Positions 1-8,830 of a stretch of DNA of 35,061 nt are shown here, piece by piece. The notes beneath the pieces are model-generated. The model saw only the letters and a list, made by a program, of their open reading frames with translations. It was not told the DNA's origin and searched no databases. The number at the start of each line of letters is the position of its first letter. Position 1 is the first letter of the stretch. A program made the position numbers and the translations under genes. Origin of the DNA: Bacteroidota bacterium (GTDB lineage: Bacteria > Bacteroidota > Bacteroidia > M30B66); the NCBI GenBank assembly GCA_947460255.1, contig CANHIS010000031.1, positions 1 to 35,061 on the forward strand. Reading direction: 5' to 3'.

Positions 1-1
1 A

Positions 2-1183
2 ATTGCAATGTTGGCCAAAGGGCCGATGGGCTTGGTTTCGCCAATTCTAGCCTTTGGCACACACATACTTTTTAAAAACGATTGGAAGATCCTTTGGCGC
101 TGGCAATGGCTAGCTGGCCTGCTGGTGATTGGTGTAGTGCTTAGTCCTATGTTGATCGGCTTATACCAACAATTCGATCTTCAGCCAGATAAAATCGTGA
201 ATGGAAAAACAGGGGTTTCGGGCTTGGAATTCTATTTTTGGGAGCAGAGTTTTGGAAGAATTACAGGGGAAAATGTTTGGAAAAACGATACAGGACCATT
301 TTTCTTTGTGCACAATCTTGGCTGGTCATTTTTGCCTTGGACTTTGCCATTTTTCGGTGCATTCTTTCTGCTAATCAAGGATTCAATTACCAATGGCGCT
401 AAGTTTTTTCAACTGAAAAAAGAGTGGATCACTTGGGGTGGTTTCTTGCTTCCATTCATTGCTTTGTCGATGTCGAAATACAAGCTGCCGCATTATATTT
501 ACGTAACCTTCCCATTTGCAGCAATTATTACAGCAGATTATCTCGATCAATTGAGAAATCGAATTTCTCCAACAATCAAATGGTTAAATATTGCGCAAAT
601 CGTTGTTCTATCAGGCGCTTGGATATTTGGAGGTTTGATTTTTCTGTGGTTTTTTCCTCTAAAAAATCCAATATTGATTGCTGTTGGTCTTAGTGGATTT
701 ATGCTTTTCATTTATGCTTCAATCATCAAATTCAAAGGAGCATTAGACAAATGGATGATGATTTCATTGAGTTCATCGTTTGCTATTAATATCCTGATGG
801 CTTGTCAGTTCTACCCTTCAATCATTCAATATCAAGCTTCTGGTAAAGCTGCACATTTTGCAATTGAGCAGGAGCTTCCTCTTGATCGCTTGTTCATTTA
901 TTTCGTAAACGGCCGATCATTAGACGTTTACACAGAACATATTCAAAGAGAAAGCAGCGATGAAAGCCTCTTGAGGGAATGGGAGCAAAATCGCAGAGAA
1001 ATATACGTTTTCACGAACCGTGAAGGAAAAGGAAAGTTAGAAGCTGCAGGTTGGACAACCGAATCTATTTTTGATGCAGAAAGCTACGCAGTAAGTTTGC
1101 TGACAATGAATTTTGGAAACCCTCAAACGAGAGCAAAAGTGCTCGATAAGGCTTTTATTCTGAAACTAAGACGAGATTCTTAA
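2..1183 (+). CDS. GT39/ArnT-like membrane glycosyltransferase, C-terminal part (5' end outside window)
   Basis: The reading frame is open to the left edge of the window, so the ATG at 8 is almost certainly internal. What remains is about 393 residues. The start of the visible part holds a KGP loop and, near residues 75-110, an aromatic stretch (FWEQSFGR, then FFFVHNLGW and PWTLPFF) typical of the dolichyl-phosphate-mannose mannosyltransferase/ArnT superfamily, which moves a sugar from a polyprenyl-phosphate carrier to an acceptor on the outer face of the inner membrane. Roughly eight hydrophobic segments follow, then a soluble C-terminal region of about 100 residues. The catalytic N-terminal acidic loop is not in the window, so activity cannot be judged. 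The gene converges on the lipoprotein gene 9 bases away. The family assignment is good; the sugar and acceptor are unknown. Confidence 0.8.
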   Translation: MAMLAKGPMGLVSPILAFGTHILFKNDWKILWRWQWLAGLLVIGVVLSPMLIGLYQQFDLQPDKIVNGKTGVSGLEFYFWEQSFGRITGENVWKNDTGPFFFVHNLGWSFLPWTLPFFGAFFLLIKDSITNGAKFFQLKKEWITWGGFLLPFIALSMSKYKLPHYIYVTFPFAAIITADYLDQLRNRISPTIKWLNIAQIVVLSGAWIFGGLIFLWFFPLKNPILIAVGLSGFMLFIYASIIKFKGALDKWMMISLSSSFAINILMACQFYPSIIQYQASGKAAHFAIEQELPLDRLFIYFVNGRSLDVYTEHIQRESSDESLLREWEQNRREIYVFTNREGKGKLEAAGWTTESIFDAESYAVSLLTMNFGNPQTRAKVLDKAFILKLRRDS

Positions 1184-1192
1184 ACAGGGCGA

Positions 1193-1663
1193 TTATTTGT
1201 TCAGGTCGTACTGGCAATTGTTGCTCTCCCCTGCATAACCAGTTTGAAATGAAATATTCAAGTTATTGCCAATTATAGTTCCTGAACCTGTAATGTAAAA
1301 TCCAGAACCATCAGGATCTTGGGTTTGGATAATCAATGTACTACGATCTACTATCGCACGAACAGGATTCGAGAATCGTCCAGCCAAATTATAAATAAGA
1401 ATATCTCTCAAATTGTCTTTGGCAGGAGTTACTTCAGATTGATAAATACCATTTGGTGGCTGCAAACAAGACGCTTGACCAATATAGACACCTAAGAATT
1501 TTTCTCTTTGTAGGGTACAAGTACCATCTTCAACCTCCGCGGCAGGATCAAAATTTTCTGCCATTGGATCTGTGCAACCGCCTTGTTTGTCGCATGAAAC
1601 CAACGCAATCACTATAAGCGTGATTGGTATGAATAAAATTCTACGTGGTAAATTTGAATACAT
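1193..1663 (-). CDS. small lipoprotein with CTDP...DGTC motif (paralogue of the next gene)
   Basis: 156 residues. The N-terminus has basic residues, a hydrophobic segment and a lipobox (LVSC, Cys at about 24), so lipid attachment and export to the periplasm or outer membrane are expected. Directly after the lipobox comes a Cys-containing motif (GCTDP, NFDP, DGTC) that recurs in many Bacteroidota secreted proteins. The remaining 110 residues look like a compact beta-rich domain and match no family I can name. The upstream minus-strand gene (1745-2227) has the same layout and similar residues, indicating tandem duplication with divergence. The 81-base gap to it allows co-transcription. Function unknown. 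Confidence 0.75.
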   Translation of the reverse strand: MYSNLPRRILFIPITLIVIALVSCDKQGGCTDPMAENFDPAAEVEDGTCTLQREKFLGVYIGQASCLQPPNGIYQSEVTPAKDNLRDILIYNLAGRFSNPVRAIVDRSTLIIQTQDPDGSGFYITGSGTIIGNNLNISFQTGYAGESNNCQYDLNK

Positions 1664-1744
1664 TATCTTACAGCAATGGCAAACTTAGTAATATTTTTTG
1701 TTTTTCCCATCACATCATAAACAAACGTAAAAATGCGAGAATGG

Positions 1745-2227
1745 TTACTTCCGGGTCACACGAACAAATGAAGTATCGATACCTCCAAATTCAACAAAAC
1801 GGTAATATGTGATCACTAGTGAATCGTTGGTCAGCGTGCCGTTACCAGAAATTTCCGAAACATCGAGGCCGTTTTCAAGCGCCTGATTTGGAATGATTAG
1901 TTTATTGGAATTACCAAAATCAAGATTGGCATAAATTGAAGCTCCACTTTCGGGAAACTCATTCATTATCAAGCGACCACTATTTTCGATTGCTGGAGAA
2001 ATACTAAAAACAAATGCCGAATCGGAATTGTAAATCTGACATAACTTGAATCCTTCGAATTCACCAATATACTTATCGCGGATGTAAGTACAAGTGCCAT
2101 CATTGACCTCTGCTGAAGCATCAAAATTCGTTGCGTCCTCATCGGTACATCCTTTTTCATCTTCTTTACATGAATTGAAAATCAATACATTACAAATCAA
2201 GAAAGTTATAAATAAAATATTTTTCAT
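1745..2227 (-). CDS. small lipoprotein with CTDE...DGTC motif (paralogue of the previous gene)
   Basis: 160 residues from the ATG at 2227. An upstream extension to 2302 is open, but it would bury the signal peptide and overlap the end of the preceding gene, so 2227 is preferred. The N-terminus is a short Lys-Asn start, a hydrophobic stretch and a lipobox ending in FNSC (Cys at about 20), followed by charged residues. As in its neighbour, a GCTDE...NFDA...DGTC motif follows at once, then a beta-rich domain of about 115 residues. It starts 34 bases after the membrane glycosyltransferase gene on the same strand and may share its transcript. Predicted to be an exported lipoprotein; function unknown. 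Confidence 0.75.
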   Translation of the reverse strand: MKNILFITFLICNVLIFNSCKEDEKGCTDEDATNFDASAEVNDGTCTYIRDKYIGEFEGFKLCQIYNSDSAFVFSISPAIENSGRLIMNEFPESGASIYANLDFGNSNKLIIPNQALENGLDVSEISGNGTLTNDSLVITYYRFVEFGGIDTSFVRVTRK

Positions 2228-2261
2228 TGTTATAATAATTGTTGCCACAAATGTGGTGAAT

Positions 2262-3992
2262 TTATTTTTCCCTCCGGGGAAGGCATAAAAATCCTGTTTC
2301 ATTCGACTTCCAAACTTGAAACGAAATGCAGGAATCCATTACACTTTCGTGAAAATGATTCTCGAACGCATGAAACAATCGATCAATTTCCAGCTTTGAG
2401 AAATCGATGGAAGAATATCCTCCAAAACCAATAGGATGTTCACTTTTCCAACTTTCGCTGAGCGGATAATGCATGGCACTGCTTTTTGAAAGAAAAACCA
2501 TCGAAAATGTTGTAGCATTTCCTGCAATTTGGCCACGTTCATTTTTCAGAACCGAGGCTACCATTTGAGCATTGTTGCGTTCAGTAAATGTTAGATTGAA
2601 AAGTGTGGTAAGGTTTATTGTAAAACCAACCATCGCAATAAAGACAAAGCCATGTGCAAAGAATCTGTTGTCGGAGAAAAACAGTTGCAACAGAATTAAA
2701 ACTAATGCTCCTACTACGAGACTCATCAAGAAATTAAATTCGAAATGAACACGCAAACAAACGGTCAGCATCGACAAGGCAAAAATCAATGCCGAAAACT
2801 TAAAATACGATGTTATTCTACCCTTTTTATTTCTATTTATTGCACCAAAAAGTGAGATAAATGCAACATGAAAAAGAAGAAAATAAAATGCAGGGTCGCT
2901 GAATTGAAAGTATGTTCCATCAAAGTTAAAAATCGAATTGGTCGATAGCAAAGCACCAAATGAACTCCAATTTAACATCAGAGCGCCGATCAACATTCCT
3001 ATAAAATTGAATTCTGCCTTTTTCTTGGGTTCTAAAATGGCAGCAATTAATATAGGAAACAGTGGAATAAAGCGACGCCCTGCAAAATCGGATGGAAGTA
3101 AAAACAGAATGCTCAATAAAAAGAAGAATGAAAAACTCCAACGAGAATCAGCCGTAAATCCAGAACCAATTTGGACGAGCAATGCAACACTCATAAGGAC
3201 AACAGACGGATCTTGAAAAAATTCTCTATCAGTAAAATAAACAACCCGAGCCCACAATCCGCTTGGGTCTAATAACTGTGAAACTGTAAAATAATCGGCT
3301 GAAAATTCCTTTAAAAAAGGAGCAAACAAAGAAGTATTGGGTTGCAGATAGAAAAAATAATAGGGGATGATTAAAAATAAAATTGTAGCAATAAAAACTG
3401 CTATTGATTTTCGATCGAATTGTTTCCACCAAAGAATAAAAACAGGAAACACCAGCAAGCACTGATAAATAAATGAGGCTTTCAAGAGAAAACCAGCAAC
3501 GAAACACATTGCGGATAAGCATGCTTTGAATGCGTTGCCATTTTTCAATAAAACTAGACCCAAAAGCAGTAAACCGCCCATGAGAACCTCTGCAATTCCT
3601 AATCGCGCCGAAACAAACCAAACCGTAGAGGTGAGCAATAAAGCGGCATGATTCGCACCGAATGTTTTGTTGAATCTAAGCCACCAAGCTGCACAAACAG
3701 CTGGGAGCAACGAAATGCACCGCAATGAAAAAAAACTGATACCCAAGAGCTTAAATGATGCAAATTGGATCAATACAGTAAGTGGTCCGACCGACAATGC
3801 TCCAGCGAATGGCCCATTCATCCAATTGCCGTTAACGATCATCTGTTTTGCAGGATCCGCCCACCAGGCAGCATCATGTATGTCGTTGGCAACTTTCAAC
3901 CACGACGGATCAGCTTCAGGCCACAGGAAAACCATCACCGACAAAAGAATCAGGCAACAATCAAGAAAGATTTTCCGGGTAGAACTGGCCAT
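2262..3992 (-). CDS. polytopic membrane protein, GT39/ArnT-like glycosyltransferase
   Basis: 576 residues from the ATG at 3992. The frame stays open to a TTG at 4031, but that would run through the terminator hairpin of the preceding gene. After a first transmembrane segment there is a periplasmic loop with acidic residues (NDIHDAAWW, then DPAKQ), the position where GT39/ArnT-type enzymes carry catalytic acids. About a dozen hydrophobic segments follow, then a soluble C-terminal tail of about 80 residues. This topology fits the GT-C glycosyltransferases that use polyprenyl-phosphate sugars. The donor and acceptor cannot be told. It lies downstream of the T9SS hydrolase gene but is separated from it by a terminator, and may lead a transcript with the two lipoproteins. 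Confidence 0.7.
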   Translation of the reverse strand: MASSTRKIFLDCCLILLSVMVFLWPEADPSWLKVANDIHDAAWWADPAKQMIVNGNWMNGPFAGALSVGPLTVLIQFASFKLLGISFFSLRCISLLPAVCAAWWLRFNKTFGANHAALLLTSTVWFVSARLGIAEVLMGGLLLLGLVLLKNGNAFKACLSAMCFVAGFLLKASFIYQCLLVFPVFILWWKQFDRKSIAVFIATILFLIIPYYFFYLQPNTSLFAPFLKEFSADYFTVSQLLDPSGLWARVVYFTDREFFQDPSVVLMSVALLVQIGSGFTADSRWSFSFFFLLSILFLLPSDFAGRRFIPLFPILIAAILEPKKKAEFNFIGMLIGALMLNWSSFGALLSTNSIFNFDGTYFQFSDPAFYFLLFHVAFISLFGAINRNKKGRITSYFKFSALIFALSMLTVCLRVHFEFNFLMSLVVGALVLILLQLFFSDNRFFAHGFVFIAMVGFTINLTTLFNLTFTERNNAQMVASVLKNERGQIAGNATTFSMVFLSKSSAMHYPLSESWKSEHPIGFGGYSSIDFSKLEIDRLFHAFENHFHESVMDSCISFQVWKSNETGFLCLPRREK

Positions 3993-4000
3993 AAACAAAG

Positions 4001-4027
4001 AAGTCCCTCCCGATGTGGGAAGGACTT
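4001..4027 (-). terminator. intrinsic terminator of the T9SS hydrolase gene
   Basis: An inverted repeat of AAGTCC-x-TCCC against GGGA-x-GGACTT with a five-base loop forms a stem of about ten pairs with one mismatch. On the minus strand it is followed by a T-rich stretch (TTCTTTGTTT). It begins 21 bases after the stop of the hydrolase gene and ends 9 bases before the ATG of the next minus-strand gene, so it decides against a longer start for that gene. Confidence 0.75.
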
Positions 4028-4047
4028 CCAAATTAAGTCAAAAAAGA

Positions 4048-5742
4048 TTATTCGATTACGATATTCACCGAACCAACACCTTTGTTTGTTTCAAAACGGA
4101 TCAAGTATAATCCTGAAGCCAAGTTTCCACGGCTAATTTGAACTGCATTGGTATTGATGTTTTGCTCAGTAAGTACCATTTTTCCTGTAAGATCGAACAT
4201 AGACCAGTTGCGGATTGATCCACCATTCTTTGCCTCTAGGTTGATCAAATTGTTAGCAGGATTTGGGAAAGCAATCACAAGATCAGATTTCGCTGCAATT
4301 TCATTGATACCAACAGTTGGGTAAAGATCGCATTCGGCCAAACCAAGAGCACAAACGATGCGTGGGTTAATGAAACGCTGAATGGTATCCATGTAAGTTA
4401 GCGCTGTTGCACGACCTACTTCATTGCTTTGTGCCATGAAAGGATTACTTGCAGCAGATGCTTGGTGAGCAGTAACACCACCACCGTTAAGAATTGGAGC
4501 TAGTGCAGACGGCTGATTGGAATTCCAGAACTGCCAAGGGCTACCGTGATTGAATGGGTAAGTTCCAGCTTCAGTTAAAATGAAAGGAAGAAGACCTTTA
4601 CCAGTTCCTACATTGATTGTGCTTCCGTTAAATGGAATTGTTGTTCCATAATTGGATTCAACTGCTGCAGTTACAGCATCATCATAAATTTTATTGGCAA
4701 ATGAAGCATTGTTTTCGAAGAAGTTTGCACGTTCTACATTGTAACCTGCACCTGTTGCCCAAGGAATAACGATACTTGGTGGTGTAGTTGGAACAACAAC
4801 GTCGCCCAATTGGTAAGGTGCATTTGGATCACGCACTGCGTGGATACCAATCATTGGCACCTGACCTCTGTCCATCCAAGAAGAATCTCCAAGTGCACCG
4901 CCCATGTTGATTACCATGTTTACATCTGATGAATAGCTAGGGTTGTTGGCAATGTTACCTGAAAATTTTGTAAGGTCACCAGTTGTTAGAAGTCCGATAA
5001 GATCATATGGAACATCGTTAGTCCCGTTAAAGTTACCAACGCGGTTCGTATCAATCACTGAGCTATCAGGATTTTGCGTGCGAAGGAACTTAGATCCACC
5101 TAAACCTGGAAGACGACCGATTTTGTCGGGAGAGTTCAAGAAAGCGTGAGCCATGGCAATGTAGCCACCAGTACCTTCTCCTAACAAAACAATCTTGTTA
5201 GGATTAATTTTGTAGGTATTTGAAGTTGCACGGTCGTTGCGAAAGAAGCGAACTGCCGCTTTTGAATCCTGCATTCCTTTGTAAGCTGCATTCAAAATTG
5301 TTCCTGTACGCACCACTTGACTTGGTGAAGTTGGATTCCAACCTAAACGATACTCAATAACAGCTACAACATATCCGCGTTTAGCGAGCAATTTAGCCAT
5401 GTTCACAGCAGAACTATCTTTACGTGAACCGTTTGGAGAACCATTCACAACAGGAGGTAGAAAGTTGCCCGTTGGTATGTAAATAATTAAAGGACGCTCT
5501 TGTTCTGTGTCGATACTGTTTGTTGGATGGTAAATATCGGCTTCAAGCGTATCCAATCCTGGAGGAACTTGACCTGCAGATAAAACAACAGGTAACACAG
5601 AGTAATTTTGTGCATATGTTTGATCCAAAGCAACAGAGATCTGAGCGTCGGTAAAAACCTCAGTTACATAACGCTGCGCTTGAATGTTCGCGCCGAAAAG
5701 CATCAATGCTCCAGCTAAAACTTTAGCGTAAATTTTTTTCAT
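4048..5742 (-). CDS. T9SS-exported alpha/beta hydrolase-like (carboxylesterase-type) protein lacking the nucleophile Ser
   Basis: 564 residues from the ATG at 5742, chosen because a classic signal peptide follows (residues 1-23, ending in IQAQ). Residues about 65-330 resemble a carboxylesterase/BD-FAE alpha/beta hydrolase: IIYIPTG where the oxyanion strand is expected, then YVVAVIEYRLGW, a KAAVRFFR helix and the strand-elbow IVLLGEGTGG. In active family members that elbow reads GxSxG; here residue 190 is Gly (codon GGT on the minus strand), so the nucleophile is missing. The last 80 residues form a T9SS type A sorting domain (FPNPANN, then LTGK, ending in SVNIVIE), so the protein should be exported across the outer membrane and anchored or released. 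Terminators flank the gene, indicating its own transcript. Either a pseudoenzyme or a divergent enzyme. Confidence 0.8.
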   Translation of the reverse strand: MKKIYAKVLAGALMLFGANIQAQRYVTEVFTDAQISVALDQTYAQNYSVLPVVLSAGQVPPGLDTLEADIYHPTNSIDTEQERPLIIYIPTGNFLPPVVNGSPNGSRKDSSAVNMAKLLAKRGYVVAVIEYRLGWNPTSPSQVVRTGTILNAAYKGMQDSKAAVRFFRNDRATSNTYKINPNKIVLLGEGTGGYIAMAHAFLNSPDKIGRLPGLGGSKFLRTQNPDSSVIDTNRVGNFNGTNDVPYDLIGLLTTGDLTKFSGNIANNPSYSSDVNMVINMGGALGDSSWMDRGQVPMIGIHAVRDPNAPYQLGDVVVPTTPPSIVIPWATGAGYNVERANFFENNASFANKIYDDAVTAAVESNYGTTIPFNGSTINVGTGKGLLPFILTEAGTYPFNHGSPWQFWNSNQPSALAPILNGGGVTAHQASAASNPFMAQSNEVGRATALTYMDTIQRFINPRIVCALGLAECDLYPTVGINEIAAKSDLVIAFPNPANNLINLEAKNGGSIRNWSMFDLTGKMVLTEQNINTNAVQISRGNLASGLYLIRFETNKGVGSVNIVIE

Positions 5743-5824
5743 GTTTTTGATTTTTGTTTGGTACGCAAGTACGGTAAAAAGTCGCTTCAAATAAAGCTGC
5801 ACATGAAAGACTTTTCAACCAAAT

Positions 5825-5870
5825 ATATAGCGAACAGCATGAGTGAAAATCCTCATGCTGTTCGCTATAT
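5825..5870 (-). terminator. perfect 19-bp stem hairpin, terminator of the TonB receptor gene
   Basis: A perfect inverted repeat of 19 bases per arm (5825-5843 and 5852-5870) surrounds an 8-base loop. It lies 46 bases beyond the stop of the TonB-dependent receptor gene. On the minus strand the stem runs into TATATTTGG, a weak U-tract. There is no comparable tract on the plus strand. The arm length is unusually long for a terminator. Confidence 0.7.
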
Positions 5871-5916
5871 CAGAGACATTAAGTCGTCTTTTCAAATTTT
5901 GGCTATTAACCGCAAT

Positions 5917-8733
5917 CTAATTGTTGTTTGGGATATCGACCAAAATGGAGAAATAAGCCATTCGACCAACGCGCGGCCCTCCGTAAACCATGAAAACACG
6001 ATTATTTAAGATGTTCGAGGCGCCCAATTTAAATACACTTTTAATTTTCGTAACAGCCCAAGAAATTTGTGCATCCACCATGGCATAGGATGGAATCGAG
6101 CCTGTAAATTGCGGAGCGCCTTCAAATCTGAAGCCTTGAATCCATTTGTAGTTCGCGCTAAACGAGAAATTTTCTCCACGAATAAATGGTAGTTTAATTT
6201 CCCTTCCGTTTACACCGATATTGAATTTATTAAGCGGTGTGTTGAATGCTGTAATTATCTCATCTGTGCTGTCGGGTCTGCTCATTCTGTTGTATGAGTA
6301 ATTCCCAATAACACTGTATTTGTTGGCAAAATAGTAATTCACACCAACCGATGCTCCTTGGGTAAATACCAAATCATTGGTATTGCTCGACATCCTATAA
6401 ACGCCATTTACTTGCGGGAAAATTGGGATTGTAAAATCTGCATCAATACCTACTTTAAAACCAATAAAATCTCTGTAAATACTGTAGTAGTAGCTTGCAT
6501 CTACAAATATTTTCTTAAACCAAGTGCCTCGGTAACCAGCTTCGAAAGTTCTTACGCGCTCTGGTCGAATTGGATCCACATTGAAGTACTGAAGTTTGGA
6601 GAGGTCGGCATTGATTAAGTATTCTCGAAACGATTCTACACGAATAAGAGAATCCTTGCCTTCAAGATTTCCTAACAAAACGGCACGACCAACATTGTAA
6701 AACAAATATTGGTCTTGAAGTGTAGGGTTTCGGATAGCGCTAGAAAATACAGCTCTAAATGTGTGTGTATTGTTCACAGTGTAAACTGCCGACGCGCTTT
6801 GTGTGGAGATATAATTAAAATTCTGGTTCTTATCCACACGCACTGTGGCGCTTAATTTCAAGCGATCTTCTAACAATTTAATTTGGTATCCTGCATAAGC
6901 CCCAAACTCTCGATTAATAATTACGCGGCGTTTGTAAGTGGTATCGGTGCCTTCAATTCTGTCTATTTGGAGTGTATCGCTAAAAATAGAGCCTTCTGAA
7001 TTTGGGCGGTAAATTCGGCCATTGGAACCCACGGTGAGATCGGAGTTCTTTGTGATTTTAAATTTATACTCCCCATGAAGATGGTAAAGTGCCGATCTGT
7101 CTATCAATCGAGAACCTCCTTCAGATAAACTCTTTGATCTAATTTCTGCCAATGCAGAATCAAATCTTGCTGTTCCTGGTTCGAAAAAGTCGAGCTCGTT
7201 GAGGAAAATTTTCTTGTTTACTTTATTTCGAGTTTGAGTGTGTAATCCAAGTAATTCATCGTAATTATCACTAATTACTTGGTCATAAATTGCTTCGTCA
7301 AATTGTGAAGTTGGGTAGCCTGGGAAATTTTGTACCTGAAAATAAGGTGCATTAAAACCGCCTTGTTTCCACGCATTGAAATACTGGCTTGTCCATACAC
7401 TGTTAGACTTCGATAAATTTTGCAATTCAAACGCTGAAACCACAGCATCGAAAGAGTTCCCAGCATTTTCGTGCGTGGCATACATTCGGATAAAACCTTT
7501 GTCTTTTTTCACCAATTCGAGCCTATTCTGGAAGAATAAGATATCCCTTAAGCTAAATCGATTTTCTCCTTGATAAATAGTTGTTCCTGTTCCGAAATTT
7601 GAACTGAATATCAATTCAACATCTGGCTTTATTCGGTAATGAAAGGCCGCATTTAGCTTGAGATTTCGTGTGTTATAATCCACCAAATCTCTTTCTTCGT
7701 AACCATTTCTAAAAATAGCACCTAAACCTGAATTAAATTCTTTGTTAAATGCAGAAGTATAATCATTAAAAAATGTTCCAATAGCTTCGTCTCCGTAGCG
7801 ATTCACGGCATCATATCCTCCAGGATTTCGGGCATCGGCGATTGATTGTTCTGTGGGCGACATATTATCCGCTTCCCAATCGTAGGCACGCATGAAGGAA
7901 ATGTTGAGTTTGTAGGCAAATTTCTCCACGCTGTCTTTATTCTTGAATTTCTGCGCGTAGCGGATAGCCGTTTCGAATAGCTCCCGCTCACCTACTTTCA
8001 TTTGCACAGACAAGCCAGGAAAATCGAACGGACTTTTCGTATTCATGCTGATCACCCCGTTAAAGGCGTTTGGGCCATAAAATGCAGATGAAGCACCAAC
8101 GATAATGTCGACTTTTTGCACGTCGAGTTCCGAAGAACCAAGGAAATTCCCTAACGAAAAGTTCAAGCCTGGCGCCTGATTGTCGACCCCATCGATAATC
8201 TGTAATGATCTAACTGGCGATGTGGAGTTGAATCCCCGCGTATTGATGATTTTGAATCCTAAACTGGCAGCTGTTAAGTCCACTCCTTTTAGTGCTCCTA
8301 ATCCGTCGTAGAAATTGGCTGCAGGGGTTTCCTTAATGGCAATAATATCGAGTGCTTCCACGGTTAATGGCGATTCTCTTTGCTTTTCGGTAATTCGTAT
8401 GTCGGAAATTTCCTGAATCTTTAAAACAGTTTCAGATTCCTTCATTGCAATCTTCACTTTTTGATCGGCAGCGTTCACTTTGTACTCGAATGGCTCGTAT
8501 CCCAAGTAAGAAATCTTGAGATTCACAGGGAAAGTACCCACATTGTTGAGCACGAATTTTCCGTTCACATCTACCGTAGTACCGGTGTTTTTACCAACGA
8601 TCACAACCGTTGCACCAATAAGTGGTTCACCTGTTTTGGTATCAACCACAGAACCTGTAATGGTTTGAGCCTCTAATACTTCTGTACACAAAAGGCAACA
8701 AAGTAAAACTACAATTCTGTAAAGTTTTTGCAT
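5917..8733 (-). CDS. TonB-dependent outer-membrane receptor with carboxypeptidase-regulatory-like domain
   Basis: 938 residues from the ATG at 8733; upstream in-frame codons exist, but this Met is directly followed by the signal peptide (about 1-21, ending in LEAQ). Residues about 24-105 are a CarboxypepD_reg-like beta-sandwich (GSVVDTKTGEPLIGATV, then GTTVDVNGKF), as in SusC-type and Oar-like receptors. The plug domain follows at about 130-235 (INTRGFN, IIDGVDNQ, VDIIVGASSAFYGPNAFNG), then a long beta-barrel with alternating aromatic strands. Such receptors import large substrates across the outer membrane with energy from TonB. No SusD-like partner is adjacent, so the substrate is unknown. 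The preceding gene is a surface protein 97 bases upstream; the following hairpin ends the transcript. Confidence 0.9.
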   Translation of the reverse strand: MQKLYRIVVLLCCLLCTEVLEAQTITGSVVDTKTGEPLIGATVVIVGKNTGTTVDVNGKFVLNNVGTFPVNLKISYLGYEPFEYKVNAADQKVKIAMKESETVLKIQEISDIRITEKQRESPLTVEALDIIAIKETPAANFYDGLGALKGVDLTAASLGFKIINTRGFNSTSPVRSLQIIDGVDNQAPGLNFSLGNFLGSSELDVQKVDIIVGASSAFYGPNAFNGVISMNTKSPFDFPGLSVQMKVGERELFETAIRYAQKFKNKDSVEKFAYKLNISFMRAYDWEADNMSPTEQSIADARNPGGYDAVNRYGDEAIGTFFNDYTSAFNKEFNSGLGAIFRNGYEERDLVDYNTRNLKLNAAFHYRIKPDVELIFSSNFGTGTTIYQGENRFSLRDILFFQNRLELVKKDKGFIRMYATHENAGNSFDAVVSAFELQNLSKSNSVWTSQYFNAWKQGGFNAPYFQVQNFPGYPTSQFDEAIYDQVISDNYDELLGLHTQTRNKVNKKIFLNELDFFEPGTARFDSALAEIRSKSLSEGGSRLIDRSALYHLHGEYKFKITKNSDLTVGSNGRIYRPNSEGSIFSDTLQIDRIEGTDTTYKRRVIINREFGAYAGYQIKLLEDRLKLSATVRVDKNQNFNYISTQSASAVYTVNNTHTFRAVFSSAIRNPTLQDQYLFYNVGRAVLLGNLEGKDSLIRVESFREYLINADLSKLQYFNVDPIRPERVRTFEAGYRGTWFKKIFVDASYYYSIYRDFIGFKVGIDADFTIPIFPQVNGVYRMSSNTNDLVFTQGASVGVNYYFANKYSVIGNYSYNRMSRPDSTDEIITAFNTPLNKFNIGVNGREIKLPFIRGENFSFSANYKWIQGFRFEGAPQFTGSIPSYAMVDAQISWAVTKIKSVFKLGASNILNNRVFMVYGGPRVGRMAYFSILVDIPNNN

Positions 8734-8830
8734 GCTGAACTGCTTTGATTTCAAGTTTCTAAAGTAATCAAGGAAGCCTGAGTTCAGTACAGGTAAGCAA
8801 AAAAATTCTGAACGATGAAATTCACCAGAT

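Noticed and set aside
3667-4136. Plus-strand frames over the start of the membrane glycosyltransferase gene
   Set aside because: They are antisense to well-supported coding sequence and a terminator, with no protein-like features.
5758-6009. 83-codon plus-strand frame spanning the 19-bp hairpin
   Set aside because: It crosses the terminator stem and the end of the TonB receptor gene; its sequence shows no domain.
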